A DNA stretch of 46,729 bases from DAOTTY01 sp964451095 (lineage in GTDB: Bacteria > Chloroflexota > Anaerolineae > Aggregatilineales > Phototrophicaceae): contig CAYVGI010000021.1 of assembly GCA_964451095.1 (NCBI GenBank), forward strand, positions 1 through 46,729, read 5' to 3'. This document shows, in pieces, positions 32,317-40,083 of the stretch. Positions within the stretch are counted from its first letter, which is position 1. Every line of letters starts with the position of its first letter. Made by a program: the position numbers and the translations under genes. Below the pieces are notes generated by a model, which was given only the letters and a program-made list of their open reading frames with translations, had not been told where the DNA came from and made no database searches.

Positions 32317-32352
32317 ACAGAGTGATGTACCTGAAAGGGAGTTGCTAACCGG

Positions 32353-32958
32353 ATGAATCGAATCGCACGTTTGGCACTGCTGCTAACACTATTTGCCGGG
32401 CTGATTGCCGGGTGTGGGCGGCGGTTGCCAGAAGAAGGGGTAACGAGCGCGGCAACCACTGCCCCAACGGCAGTTGCCGAAGCACCAGAGGTCGCAGAGA
32501 CCGAGCCTGTTGCGGCAGAGGTCGAAGCAGAAGTCGCGGAGACTGAAGCTGCTGAGCCTGCTGAAGCAGAGGCAGAACCCGCAGAGAACGACCCCGTTGC
32601 CGTTGCCATCGCAGAGGGGGATATTGCGCTGGGGCAGCAGGTGTTTAACCAGCAGTACGACACTTCCGTCGGTCCGTGGATTTGCGCAAGCTGCCACTCC
32701 GTTGATGAAGCACGGGTTCGGCTTGTGGGACCGGGCTTATGGGGCATGGCGGAGACTAGCGAGACGCGCATCACAGAAAGCGGCGACGCCGACGCTGTGG
32801 AGTACGTATACAACTCCATCGTGAACCCGATGGCGTACATCGTGCCTGCTGACCAGGGGGGCGCGTACCCGGAAAACCTGATGCCGCCGAACTACGCGGA
32901 GGTGCTCAGTGAGGAAGAACTGGACGCGGTGGTTGCGTACGTATTGTCACTGCAATAG
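32353..32958 (+). CDS. Membrane-anchored c-type cytochrome (lipoprotein)
   Basis: This 201-residue protein has a lipobox (LIAGC, Cys21), so it is anchored outside the cell membrane by lipid. Residues 25-85 form a flexible linker of Ala, Glu, Pro and Val repeats. A single class I cytochrome c domain follows: CASCH (111-115) binds heme and Met177 (ENLMPPN) is the likely distal ligand, ending in the usual C-terminal helix (EEELDAVVAYVLSLQ). It is the first gene of the ba3 oxidase operon and probably donates electrons to the CuA site of subunit II. Confidence 0.93.
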   Translation: MNRIARLALLLTLFAGLIAGCGRRLPEEGVTSAATTAPTAVAEAPEVAETEPVAAEVEAEVAETEAAEPAEAEAEPAENDPVAVAIAEGDIALGQQVFNQQYDTSVGPWICASCHSVDEARVRLVGPGLWGMAETSETRITESGDADAVEYVYNSIVNPMAYIVPADQGGAYPENLMPPNYAEVLSEEELDAVVAYVLSLQ

Positions 32959-33018
32959 CTGCTGTTCTACTTTTAGCGGATTGCTACAGTGCATTTAGTT
33001 TTATTAGGGAAGGGTTTT

Positions 33019-33282
33019 ATGACAGACCAGGACGTTGTTCAGAAAAGCACGGAAGTCGAAGCACCTGCGGAGGCACCGGTGGCAACCGAGGCACCCGCGC
33101 CCGTAGGAACTCCCGTGAACATCAAGATGGAAACACCCGTGAAGGTGGAAACCATCACTGAGGAAGAGGCAAGCTACCCCAGCCCACGCGGTGCCTTCAT
33201 GTTTGTGATGATTTTGCTGGTGTTCTACGCGCTGTACTGGACACTCGCCTATTTTGAAATATTTGTCCTGAGGGGGGCATAA
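33019..33282 (+). CDS. Small single-span subunit of ba3-type oxidase (subunit IIa-like)
   Basis: The ATG at 33019 is preceded by GGGAAGGG; the longer frame from 32989 lacks a site. The 87-residue product has a long acidic Pro/Ala/Glu-rich N-terminal stretch (about 1-52) and one transmembrane helix near the C-terminus (FMFVMILLVFYALYWTLAYF), ending in FVLRGA. A single helix with this ending next to subunit II is characteristic of subunit IIa of ba3 oxidases, which is only about 34 residues in Thermus. The extended hydrophilic N-terminus is therefore unusual. The stop is 3 nt before the subunit II start. Confidence 0.7.
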   Translation: MTDQDVVQKSTEVEAPAEAPVATEAPAPVGTPVNIKMETPVKVETITEEEASYPSPRGAFMFVMILLVFYALYWTLAYFEIFVLRGA

Positions 33283-33285
33283 CCG

Positions 33286-33789
33286 ATGCACATCCATATT
33301 GACCCATACGAGCGCCGATGGATTACCGCACTTACCGTGATGTTGGGGGTATTTTTCGCTACGCTGATCGCAGGTGCGGCACTGTTCAACGTGCGCCCGA
33401 CGTTGGAGGGTGGTTTTGTCCGCCCAGATAAGCTGGAAGAAACCATGTTCGCCTCGCCGGGGCTGCGCCACATGGGTGACGAACGCTACGAGGCAGTGGT
33501 CCTCGCACAGACGTGGTTCTTCCAGCCGAACGAAATCCGCGTGCCGGAAGGCGCAGAGGTGACGTTCTACGTGACAAGCACAGATGTGATTCACGGCTTT
33601 TTGATCGAGCATCACAACGTGAACTTCGAAGTCGTGCCGGGGCATGTGTCGCGGGCGCGGGTGCACTTCACCGAGGCGGGCGAGTACAAGATGCTGTGCG
33701 CCCAGTACTGCGGACGTGCCCACCAGAATATGTATGCCACCATTATTGTAGAAGAAGCGGACGCGCAGAGCGTCGCAACCGGGGAGTAA
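33286..33789 (+). CDS. Cytochrome c oxidase subunit II, ba3 type
   Basis: This 167-residue protein has one N-terminal transmembrane helix (about 13-33) and a cupredoxin domain. The binuclear CuA ligands are complete: His103 (DVIHGF), Cys138 and Cys142 (CAQYCGRAH), His146 and Met149 (HQNM). The single helix, short length and CxxxCGxxHQNM match the Thermus ba3 subunit rather than the two-helix aa3 subunit. It accepts electrons from the upstream lipid-anchored cytochrome c and passes them to subunit I. Confidence 0.95.
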   Translation: MHIHIDPYERRWITALTVMLGVFFATLIAGAALFNVRPTLEGGFVRPDKLEETMFASPGLRHMGDERYEAVVLAQTWFFQPNEIRVPEGAEVTFYVTSTDVIHGFLIEHHNVNFEVVPGHVSRARVHFTEAGEYKMLCAQYCGRAHQNMYATIIVEEADAQSVATGE

Positions 33790-33796
33790 GAGACCA

Positions 33797-35533
33797 ATGG
33801 CGACTTTACAACCAACATTTGGCGGCGCGGAGTCCGCATCGAGTAAGCCCCTGCTGAATCACCCGATTAGCAAGCTGATGGAGCACGAGCGCTACCAGGT
33901 GGGGGCACACCTGCTGGTGGCATTCATCGCGCTGCTGGTCGGTCTGCTCATGGGTCCGTTCCAGACGTTCCGCCGCAGCCCGTGGCTGCAAGATGTGTTC
34001 GACGGGCAGATCACCACGCCAATTTTCACCTACTACTACCAGGCACTAACGCTGCACGGCGTGCTAAACGCGCTGGTGTTCACCACGTTCTTCATCATGG
34101 GTGTCAGCTACTTTGTGGTGCAGCGCAGTTTGCAGCGCCCCATGCGCAGCACGCTCGCAGTGTGGGTGTCTTTCTGGATGATGGCAGTGGGACTGCTGCT
34201 TGCCGGCTACGCCATCGTCAGCGGTAACGCGAGCATTCTGTTCACGTTCTACCCGCCGATGCTGGCGCACTGGTCGTTCTACGTGGGTCTGACGCTGGTA
34301 GTGGTCGGTAGCTGGGTTGGCGTGTTCAATACGCTGTTCACTTACTTTGCATGGCGCAAAGACAACCCCGGCGTCAAGGCACCGCTGGCGACCTACGCCG
34401 TCATTGCGAACTTCATCATGTGGTTCACGGCAACGCTGGGTGTGGCAGTCGAAATCCTGACCATGCTGCTGCCGATGTCCCTGGGCATCATCGACACGAC
34501 TGACCCGCAGGTCGCACGTATTTTCTTCTGGTTCTTTGGGCACCCGCTCGTGTACTTCTGGCTCATTCCGGCGTACATCTCCTGGTACACCATGCTGCCA
34601 GAGCAGCTTGGCGTGCGCCTGTTTAGCGACACCATGGCACGCATCGCCTTCCTGACGATTGCAGTGGTCTCCATCCCGATTGGTGTGCACCATCTGTTCC
34701 AGGACCCTGGTGTGAGCGAGATTGCGAAGATCTACCACAGCGCCCTGACGTTCATCGTTGTAGCACCCAGCTTGCTCACTGCGTTTAATGTCGCCGCGAC
34801 TATCGAGCGCAACGGGCGTAAGAACCACGGCGCAACGGGCGTGCTGGACTGGATGTGGAAGCAGCCCTGGGGCGATCCCGTTATCGCCGCGCAGTACTGC
34901 GGTATGTTCCTGTTCATCTTCGGCGGCATTAGCGGCATCATGAACGCTTCGTACAACATGAATACCGCGCTGCACAACACAACCTGGGTAGTTGGGCACT
35001 TCCACACCACGCTGGGCGGCGCTGTCTTCCTGACGTACATCAGCATCACCTTCTGGATTATGCCGAAGATCACCAAACGGGCGCTGTGGCAGCCCAAGCT
35101 GGCGCTGGCACACGTTTACACCTGGTTCTTTGGTATGGTGCTGTTCGCTGGCGCGATGGGACGTGGCGGACTTGCTGGCGCTACCCGCCGCACGGATATG
35201 GGCGCACCGGGCGCATACTTCAGTGACGCGATGGCATACTGGATGAACTGGTCTGCACTTGCCGGGTTCATTCTGCTGGTTAGCTCCATACTGCTGTACG
35301 CTGTGCTGCTGGGTTCGCTGTTCATCTCCAGCAAGGAAGAAGATGACTCTAAGGTTCCGGTTGCGACCGACTCCCCCAAGGACGAGTACGCACCGCCGTT
35401 CCTGGAGAACTGGCGCCTTTGGGTGACAGTCATCATCATCTCCAACGTGATTATGTGGGGACCGGTGCTGCTGCAAGCGCTGGACTTTACATACGGCTTC
35501 TGGGTGACTGGACGCCCGGATATTGTCCGCTAA
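33797..35533 (+). CDS. Cytochrome c oxidase subunit I, ba3 type
   Basis: This 578-residue, 12-13-helix heme-copper oxidase subunit contains all metal sites: His87 (low-spin heme, LTLHGVLNA), CuB His249 with cross-linked Tyr253 (GHPLVYF), His298-His299 (VHHLFQDPG) and His401/His403 for the hemes (VVGHFHTTLGG). GHPLVYF is the B-family form (aa3 enzymes have GHPEVY), so the K-channel Glu is replaced as in ba3. It reduces O2 to water with proton pumping. It follows subunit II by 7 bp. Confidence 0.96.
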   Translation: MATLQPTFGGAESASSKPLLNHPISKLMEHERYQVGAHLLVAFIALLVGLLMGPFQTFRRSPWLQDVFDGQITTPIFTYYYQALTLHGVLNALVFTTFFIMGVSYFVVQRSLQRPMRSTLAVWVSFWMMAVGLLLAGYAIVSGNASILFTFYPPMLAHWSFYVGLTLVVVGSWVGVFNTLFTYFAWRKDNPGVKAPLATYAVIANFIMWFTATLGVAVEILTMLLPMSLGIIDTTDPQVARIFFWFFGHPLVYFWLIPAYISWYTMLPEQLGVRLFSDTMARIAFLTIAVVSIPIGVHHLFQDPGVSEIAKIYHSALTFIVVAPSLLTAFNVAATIERNGRKNHGATGVLDWMWKQPWGDPVIAAQYCGMFLFIFGGISGIMNASYNMNTALHNTTWVVGHFHTTLGGAVFLTYISITFWIMPKITKRALWQPKLALAHVYTWFFGMVLFAGAMGRGGLAGATRRTDMGAPGAYFSDAMAYWMNWSALAGFILLVSSILLYAVLLGSLFISSKEEDDSKVPVATDSPKDEYAPPFLENWRLWVTVIIISNVIMWGPVLLQALDFTYGFWVTGRPDIVR

Positions 35534-35553
35534 TTTGCCCCACCACATGTGTA

Positions 35554-35575
35554 GGGACGTTGCGTGCAACGTCCC
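35554..35575. repeat. 10-bp perfect palindrome between oxidase genes
   Basis: Arms GGGACGTTGC and GCAACGTCCC enclose just GT, preceded by GTGTA. It is the strongest member of the dispersed hairpin family. It sits inside the operon, 20 bp after the subunit I stop, where it could stabilise the upstream mRNA or lower expression of the genes that follow. Confidence 0.7.
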
Positions 35576-35614
35576 GCACATGAATAAAACGGGGACACAA
35601 GGAGGGTAGAAACC

Positions 35615-35917
35615 ATGGTTGAGTACACTCAACGCGAGATTATCGACGGCAGAGACTACGGGCTGTGGCTGGTAACGGTGCTGCTACTAAGCATGGGCGG
35701 GATGCTGCTGCTGTTCAGCACGGCGTACATTAAAGACCTGAACACGCTCGCCGCCGTGCCGGATGCCATCTGGGACGCGATTTGCGGCAGACCCAACCCC
35801 GAAGGCATGACCCTGCCGATTTTGCTGACGGCAACCACGCTGAGCTTCATCAGCGCTGGGGGAGTGTACATCTGGAAGCAGCTTCGTCTGCGCAGGCTGG
35901 CAAAGGGGGGCGAATAG
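35615..35917 (+). CDS. Small two-span membrane protein of the oxidase operon
   Basis: This 100-residue protein, with AGGAGG-type site before its ATG, has two hydrophobic helices: LWLVTVLLLSMGGMLLLFSTAYI (22-44) and LPILLTATTLSFISAGGVYIW (66-87). Between them lies a loop with Cys (AICGRPN). A basic tail follows (KQLRLRRLAKGGE). It has no recognised domain. Position between ba3 subunit I and SCO1 suggests an assembly factor or accessory subunit of the oxidase. Confidence 0.7.
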   Translation: MVEYTQREIIDGRDYGLWLVTVLLLSMGGMLLLFSTAYIKDLNTLAAVPDAIWDAICGRPNPEGMTLPILLTATTLSFISAGGVYIWKQLRLRRLAKGGE

Positions 35918-36603
35918 TGGCAAACCAAGCACTTGAGCAGCAACCGCGCTCAACATCACGCTTCAACTTTATATTGGGTGGGCTGGTGGTGCTTGCCGTG
36001 GCATTGGCAGGCGCCCTGCTGATCGTCTTCAGCGGGCTAACGGAACGCTATGCCCCCAAGCCCGCATCTTTCGTAGAGGTGGCACCCGGCGGTGCATCCG
36101 TGCTGAACCCGCCGCGCCAACTGCCGGACTTCACGCTGACGGCGCACACAGGCGAACCGTTTAGCCTGAGCGATATGCGCGGCAAACCTGTGTTGCTATC
36201 GTTTGGCTACACCTACTGCCCGGATGTGTGCCCGCTCAATTTGATGGAGTATCGCCGGGTGCACGATGCGCTGGGCGATGAGGCGGCAAACGTCGGCTTT
36301 GTGTTCGCTAGCGTAGACGGTGAGCGTGACACCGCCGAGCGGCTGGCGCAATATGTGGCGGTGCGCCATGTGGAGGACTTCACCGTGGCGCTCACGGGTA
36401 CCGAGGCGGAACTGCGCCGCATGGGTGTGGAATACGGGCTGTTCTTTGAGAAGAACTATCCAGAAGGGTCTGAAGTGTTCTACATGGTAGACCACTCTGC
36501 TAGCACGTACCTCATTGACGAAAAAGGGCGCTTGACGACCATTTTTGGCTTCGGTACCGACCACGCCGTGATCGTAGACACCATCCGCGAACAACTCTCC
36601 TGA
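35917..36603 (+). CDS. SCO1/SenC-family copper chaperone
   Basis: The GTG at 35917 overlaps the upstream TAG by one base and is preceded by a G-rich site, giving 228 residues with direct translational coupling; a longer frame upstream would overlap the previous gene. One N-terminal membrane helix (about 17-38) anchors a thioredoxin-like domain outside the membrane. The copper ligands are Cys101 and Cys105 (YCPDVCP) and His193 (VDHSAS). SCO1 proteins insert copper into CuA of subunit II or keep its cysteines reduced, in line with the operon. Confidence 0.95.
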   Translation: MANQALEQQPRSTSRFNFILGGLVVLAVALAGALLIVFSGLTERYAPKPASFVEVAPGGASVLNPPRQLPDFTLTAHTGEPFSLSDMRGKPVLLSFGYTYCPDVCPLNLMEYRRVHDALGDEAANVGFVFASVDGERDTAERLAQYVAVRHVEDFTVALTGTEAELRRMGVEYGLFFEKNYPEGSEVFYMVDHSASTYLIDEKGRLTTIFGFGTDHAVIVDTIREQLS

Positions 36604-36617
36604 TGCAATAACCTCCT

Positions 36618-36638
36618 GGGGTGCAATTTATGCGCCCC
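36618..36638 (+). terminator. Terminator-like hairpin at the end of the oxidase operon
   Basis: GGGGTGCA and TGCGCCCC form an 8-bp stem (one G-T pair) with a 5-nt loop, 15 bp after the SCO1 stop. It is followed by AAACATG, not a T-run, so termination strength is uncertain. Confidence 0.55.
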
Positions 36639-36779
36639 AAACATGACACCCCTCACATCCTGACATGACCGAAAGCACTGATGCTATCGCTCATCTGCGG
36701 TTAAACTAACTCTAACAACAAAACCAAGGTGAATGCACAAACCCGCGGTCACCGATAAGGGTAGGGAAGGAAAATTATT

Positions 36780-37292
36780 ATGATTAAGCATGTACTGGTT
36801 CCACTGGACGGATCATCACTGGCAGAGCAGGCAGTTGACGCTATAACCCATGTGCTGCCCGAGAACGGCAGCGTTACTCTGTTAACGATTGTGCGCATTC
36901 CCACGACCTATTTCGCCACAGAGGTGCCGCTGCCGATGGTGTACAGCGCCGCAGACATTACCACACTGCTGCGCGAAGAAATGGAGGCAGCCCGCAGCTA
37001 CCTGGAAGAAACCGCCCGCAAACTGCGCCTGAAGGGCTACCAGGTAACGTGTGTGGTGGAAACAGGCGACCCCGCGCTGGTCATTGTTGACCAGGCACGC
37101 TACTACGATGCCGTTATGATGACGACGCACGGGCGCACGGGGCTTAACCGACTGCTGTATGGCAGCGTGACCCAGCAGGTCATTGGCTTGTCCCCGCGCC
37201 CGATTATCGTGGTGCCGAACGCACGGCAGGAGGCACTGCCAGGGCAAGAAGTAGTGACAGAGGACGTTCTTAATCGTCATACTGCCACGTAG
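36780..37292 (+). CDS. Universal stress protein (UspA family)
   Basis: This 170-residue single Usp domain starts with VLVPLDGSSLAEQAVD and carries the nucleotide-binding motif GRTGLNRLLYGSVTQQV (GxxG-x9-GS/T) near its end, so it probably binds ATP. An AGGGAAGGA site precedes the ATG. It is the only gene between the oxidase operon hairpin and the repeat at 37312, so it is probably monocistronic. Usp proteins help cells survive starvation or oxidative stress; nothing here narrows its role. Confidence 0.92.
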   Translation: MIKHVLVPLDGSSLAEQAVDAITHVLPENGSVTLLTIVRIPTTYFATEVPLPMVYSAADITTLLREEMEAARSYLEETARKLRLKGYQVTCVVETGDPALVIVDQARYYDAVMMTTHGRTGLNRLLYGSVTQQVIGLSPRPIIVVPNARQEALPGQEVVTEDVLNRHTAT

Positions 37293-37311
37293 AACGCCCA
37301 GTGTTTGACCG

Positions 37312-37397
37312 CTTCGGGTGGGGGCATAGCGCTGCTACGCTCAGGGCGTAGCGTGCTGTACCCCTACCGTAAATACCTTTGTGGTGTAGCGCTAGTG
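37312..37397 (-). repeat. 85-bp dispersed intergenic repeat, copy B (inverted)
   Basis: Its reverse complement aligns with 13894-13978. The internal hairpin arms differ from copy A but remain self-complementary (GCTACGC/GCGTAGC on the minus strand), which suggests that the secondary structure is conserved. It lies between UspA and a convergent lipoprotein gene. Confidence 0.7.
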
Positions 37398-37412
37398 CCC
37401 ACCTGCCCCCAC

Positions 37413-37904
37413 CTAAGACGCCGAGTATGGGTCTGGCGGGCGGGTGGGCGTAGGTGACCGCAGCGGTGTGGGCGACGGCGTGGTGACGTATTCCGTCAGC
37501 GCATCACGGATTTCCCGGAACGCCTGAGCGTCTGTTGGCGTTTCGGTAAAGTCGGGTGATGGGGTAAACGTGATCGTGTCCGTGATCGTGGCGGAAACGG
37601 TGGTGGTGGGCGTCAGCGTGGGCGTGTTCGACGGTGTCGGCGTGTCGGTTACGTCCAGCGTGGGTGTGTCCGATGGAATTGGCGTTGGTGTGAACGACGG
37701 CAGCGGCGTCAGCGTGGGTATGAACGCGGGAGTTGGTAACTCTTGTTCGCTGCTCGCGTTGCAGCCACCTAAAACCAACATCAACATAACACATGAACCT
37801 AACAGGAATGTGTATGCGCGTGCAGTCGTGCGTTTTTGGCGTGTTTCACCCATCCGTGCCATCCCGAAGTGCAAACCGAATCGAACCAAAAGCGTGCGCC
37901 GCAT
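37413..37904 (-). CDS. Thr/Pro-rich lipoprotein
   Basis: The frame begins at 37904 (163 residues), but starts at 37862 or 37853 give a more usual signal peptide; the true start is undecided. The signal ends in the lipobox VLGGC. The mature protein is almost entirely repeats of Pro, Thr, Ser and Asp (TPTPSNTPTLTPTTT), a form typical of lipid-anchored surface proteins in Chloroflexota, where such stretches are candidate O-glycosylation or spacer regions. The short C-terminal part (FREIRDALTEYVTTPSP) has no domain. The gene is 32 bp downstream of the DUF2723 gene on the same strand; that partner could be a glycosyltransferase-like protein, so the pairing is suggestive only. Confidence 0.75.
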   Translation of the reverse strand: MRRTLLVRFGLHFGMARMGETRQKRTTARAYTFLLGSCVMLMLVLGGCNASSEQELPTPAFIPTLTPLPSFTPTPIPSDTPTLDVTDTPTPSNTPTLTPTTTVSATITDTITFTPSPDFTETPTDAQAFREIRDALTEYVTTPSPTPLRSPTPTRPPDPYSAS

Positions 37905-37936
37905 TGTAGCGCCAATCGTCCGTTAATACAAAGCCT

Positions 37937-39391
37937 TCAAAATGGGTCTTGGTAGGCGATGACCTGATACGCAATCGTCTGCTCATCAGCCGTGAGCGGT
38001 TCCAGTTCCAGGAAGTACAGCAGTGCATCCTGTGCGGGCGTGTTGCCCTCCGGCGTGAGCAGCAGCACCGGGTAAGGCTGCTCCCAGGCGGTGTACTGCA
38101 TGTATTCAGTGAAGCTGTCGTCCGAGAAGAAGAACAGGTTGTGTAGTGTCACGTCCGGGCGCTGCCCATCCACAAGCTGCGCATATTGCAGCGGCAGCAC
38201 GTCGCGCCACTTGCCGAACACCACGGCATCTGGTGGCAGTTGCGCCAGTGTGACCCGTGCCTGATCGTAGGCATCATGTGTGCGGTGGGCACGCACCGCC
38301 GGGTAGTTGACGACCAGCACAACCAGCACAGCAACCGCCATCACGCCACGCCGCACCCATTGCGGCAACTCCCCCAACAGCCCGCGCAGCCCGAACGCAA
38401 ACGGCAAGCCCAGCAGCAAGTGCACACCACCCAACATCGTGGGTTTATCCGCCGCGCCGTACCCCGCATAGAAGTACAGCGCGGGCACAATTAGTGCCAG
38501 CCACGCCAAAAGCAAGCGCCGCCGCGTTCGCGCCAACACAAAAATTCCCACAGCAATAACGGCAATCCCCGCCCACAGCCAATCTGCTGCCAGCACCGCC
38601 GCCAGTTCCCACGCCTGCGCGGGCGTGGGAACGAAATTGAAAAATGACGCAAACTGGGCACCCCGCAGCATCCACCAGATGCCGGGCAGGGTTTGCAAGT
38701 CCACAGGTTGGAACACACCCGCGCCGTCATATGTGCCTGCGGTGTTGAACACAGGTTGGGCGGCGTACCGCAGCGGGAAATAAAGCAGCGATACCAGCAC
38801 AACCAGTGCTGCCAGCACACCTGCGATTAACAGCTTGTGTAGCGGCGCACGTTGCGCGTTCAGCACAGCGATTATGCCCGGCACGAACACCACTGACGCG
38901 GGTGCCATTGCCAGCGCTAAGCCGACGCCCCCACCGACGGCGACGAGGTGTGCACCGCCCCGCAGCATCAGCACGCCGACGAGCGCCAGCGTAAGTAGCT
39001 GCGGGGCGTAAATTTCGGCGGCGGTACCGGACAGCCACACATGATATGTGAACAGCGTCGTCAGCGTGGCAGTGGCAGCAACCCACCGATCACAAACAAG
39101 TTTTGCCAACGTGAGGTAGAGCAGCGGCGCGGTCAGCGTGAGGCACAACATGGACAGCACATTCACGCGAAAGGCGACATCACCAAGGGGTAGCCGTGTG
39201 AACCCATGCGCAATCAACAAGTACAGCGGGTAGCCCGGCGCATGGACTATCCCCAGGGTGTGCGCCCCAATGACAAACTCCGCGCTGTCGAAGTAGGCAG
39301 TGCTGAGGGAGGGTGCCAGCGTGGTTGCGAAGACGACAGCACACAACGCACACAGCGCCATCGCAACAGCGCCGTCATTTCGGGTTAGCAC
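37937..39391 (-). CDS. DUF2723-family multi-span membrane protein (glycosyltransferase-C-like)
   Basis: This 484-residue protein has about ten membrane helices and a C-terminal soluble part. Near the N-terminus DSAEFVIGAHTLGIVHAPGYPLY is the hallmark of DUF2723 proteins, thought to be GT-C-fold O-mannosyltransferase-like enzymes that act on the outer face of the membrane; the acidic Asp and Glu here correspond to the usual catalytic region. The predicted start is GTG at 39391; an ATG ten codons later (39361) is an alternative, and neither has a good ribosome binding site. It is followed by a Thr/Pro-rich lipoprotein gene, a plausible glycosylation substrate (inference). Confidence 0.82.
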   Translation of the reverse strand: MLTRNDGAVAMALCALCAVVFATTLAPSLSTAYFDSAEFVIGAHTLGIVHAPGYPLYLLIAHGFTRLPLGDVAFRVNVLSMLCLTLTAPLLYLTLAKLVCDRWVAATATLTTLFTYHVWLSGTAAEIYAPQLLTLALVGVLMLRGGAHLVAVGGGVGLALAMAPASVVFVPGIIAVLNAQRAPLHKLLIAGVLAALVVLVSLLYFPLRYAAQPVFNTAGTYDGAGVFQPVDLQTLPGIWWMLRGAQFASFFNFVPTPAQAWELAAVLAADWLWAGIAVIAVGIFVLARTRRRLLLAWLALIVPALYFYAGYGAADKPTMLGGVHLLLGLPFAFGLRGLLGELPQWVRRGVMAVAVLVVLVVNYPAVRAHRTHDAYDQARVTLAQLPPDAVVFGKWRDVLPLQYAQLVDGQRPDVTLHNLFFFSDDSFTEYMQYTAWEQPYPVLLLTPEGNTPAQDALLYFLELEPLTADEQTIAYQVIAYQDPF

Positions 39392-39415
39392 GGGTTGGGG
39401 TGTGGCAGAATGCGG

Positions 39416-39934
39416 TTAGTCGAAGCTTTCCTGAATGCGGACGGGTGGCACGGTGGTATTGGCGCGGCGAACCCAGCCCGCTTCGCCCTCAAAGATGATG
39501 CGTACCCACTCGCCGGACTCATCCAGCCCGCTAACAAGAAAGTCCTGCCCCTCCGCGACGAACAGCCCGGTGCCTGTATTACGCTGGGGGTGCCAGTGGA
39601 TTTCTGCGTCCTCGGTGATGTCTGTGCGGGTGCCCGTGGGAACGCGCAGTGCGGCTGCCTCTACGGCAAGGGAACCCGCGAATGGGTCATTGGAATCGGC
39701 GCTGGTACTGGAACCGCTGGGCTGTTGTGACGTGGTGTTGGAACTGCTGGATTGTTGTGTCGTGGTGTTTTGGTTGTCTTCTGCTTCGACATTTTCCGTC
39801 TCCAGTGTGTCATACTGCTGCCCGGAGACAATGGTGAGGCGGGCAAGCGGCAGACGGTTTGCAAGCACGCCAATCCCTAGCAGCAGCAGCACGCCCAGGA
39901 ACACCAACCGAACTTGCCTTGCGGATACCGTCAT
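39416..39934 (-). CDS. Membrane-anchored SH3b-like domain protein
   Basis: This 172-residue protein starts at an ATG with GGAGG at good spacing. A single N-terminal membrane helix (8-26) is followed by a Ser/Thr/Gln/Asn-rich spacer (45-85) and a bacterial SH3-like domain (about 95-165: LRVPTGTR, FLVSGLDESGEWVRIIFEGEAGWVRR). Such extracytoplasmic SH3b domains usually bind peptidoglycan or other envelope polymers. The next gene downstream, on the same strand, is the DUF2723 protein. Confidence 0.82.
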   Translation of the reverse strand: MTVSARQVRLVFLGVLLLLGIGVLANRLPLARLTIVSGQQYDTLETENVEAEDNQNTTTQQSSSSNTTSQQPSGSSTSADSNDPFAGSLAVEAAALRVPTGTRTDITEDAEIHWHPQRNTGTGLFVAEGQDFLVSGLDESGEWVRIIFEGEAGWVRRANTTVPPVRIQESFD

Positions 39935-40037
39935 GAGTTTGCCTCCAAAGCATCAACGCCAAACGTTACATCCATTATGATAGCCGACGCCGCTTTTGGC
40001 GGGTAGTGCCGGGGTTTGTAGGCAAGTTACCGCCCGT

Positions 40038-40063
40038 GGGGCGCTGCGTGCGTGCAGCGCCCC
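40038..40063. repeat. 10-bp palindrome upstream of the SH3b gene
   Basis: GGGGCGCTGC (40038-40047) and GCAGCGCCCC (40054-40063) form a perfect 10-bp stem with a 6-nt loop. It lies between the SH3b gene and the HAD phosphatase stop (both minus), so it could end transcription of the sugar-phosphate operon. It is a member of the dispersed hairpin family. Confidence 0.6.
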
Positions 40064-40083
40064 GGCAAAATCCGGGTGGGGTA

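Larger units (their letters stand above)
31798..32352. promoter_or_regulatory. Divergent regulatory region between malic enzyme and oxidase operon
   Basis: This 555-bp, AT-rich gap has no coding frame. It contains many TGTCA/TGACA half-sites, two GTGA-N6-TCAC sites (32093-32106 and 32259-32272), a perfect TGTCATGACA palindrome (32277-32286), and a TATATT -10 candidate at 32311-32316 for the cytochrome gene. No good minus-strand promoter for malic enzyme was identified. Confidence 0.6.

Noticed and set aside
34064..35632. 522-codon open frame antisense to the oxidase subunit I gene
   Set aside because: It is created by the codon bias of the GC-rich membrane protein gene on the other strand; its product is rich in His, Arg and Gln and has no ribosome binding site or domain.
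37550..37720. Short-period repeats in the lipoprotein gene considered as a microsatellite
   Set aside because: They encode the Thr/Pro/Asp-rich linker in frame; they are degenerate at the DNA level.
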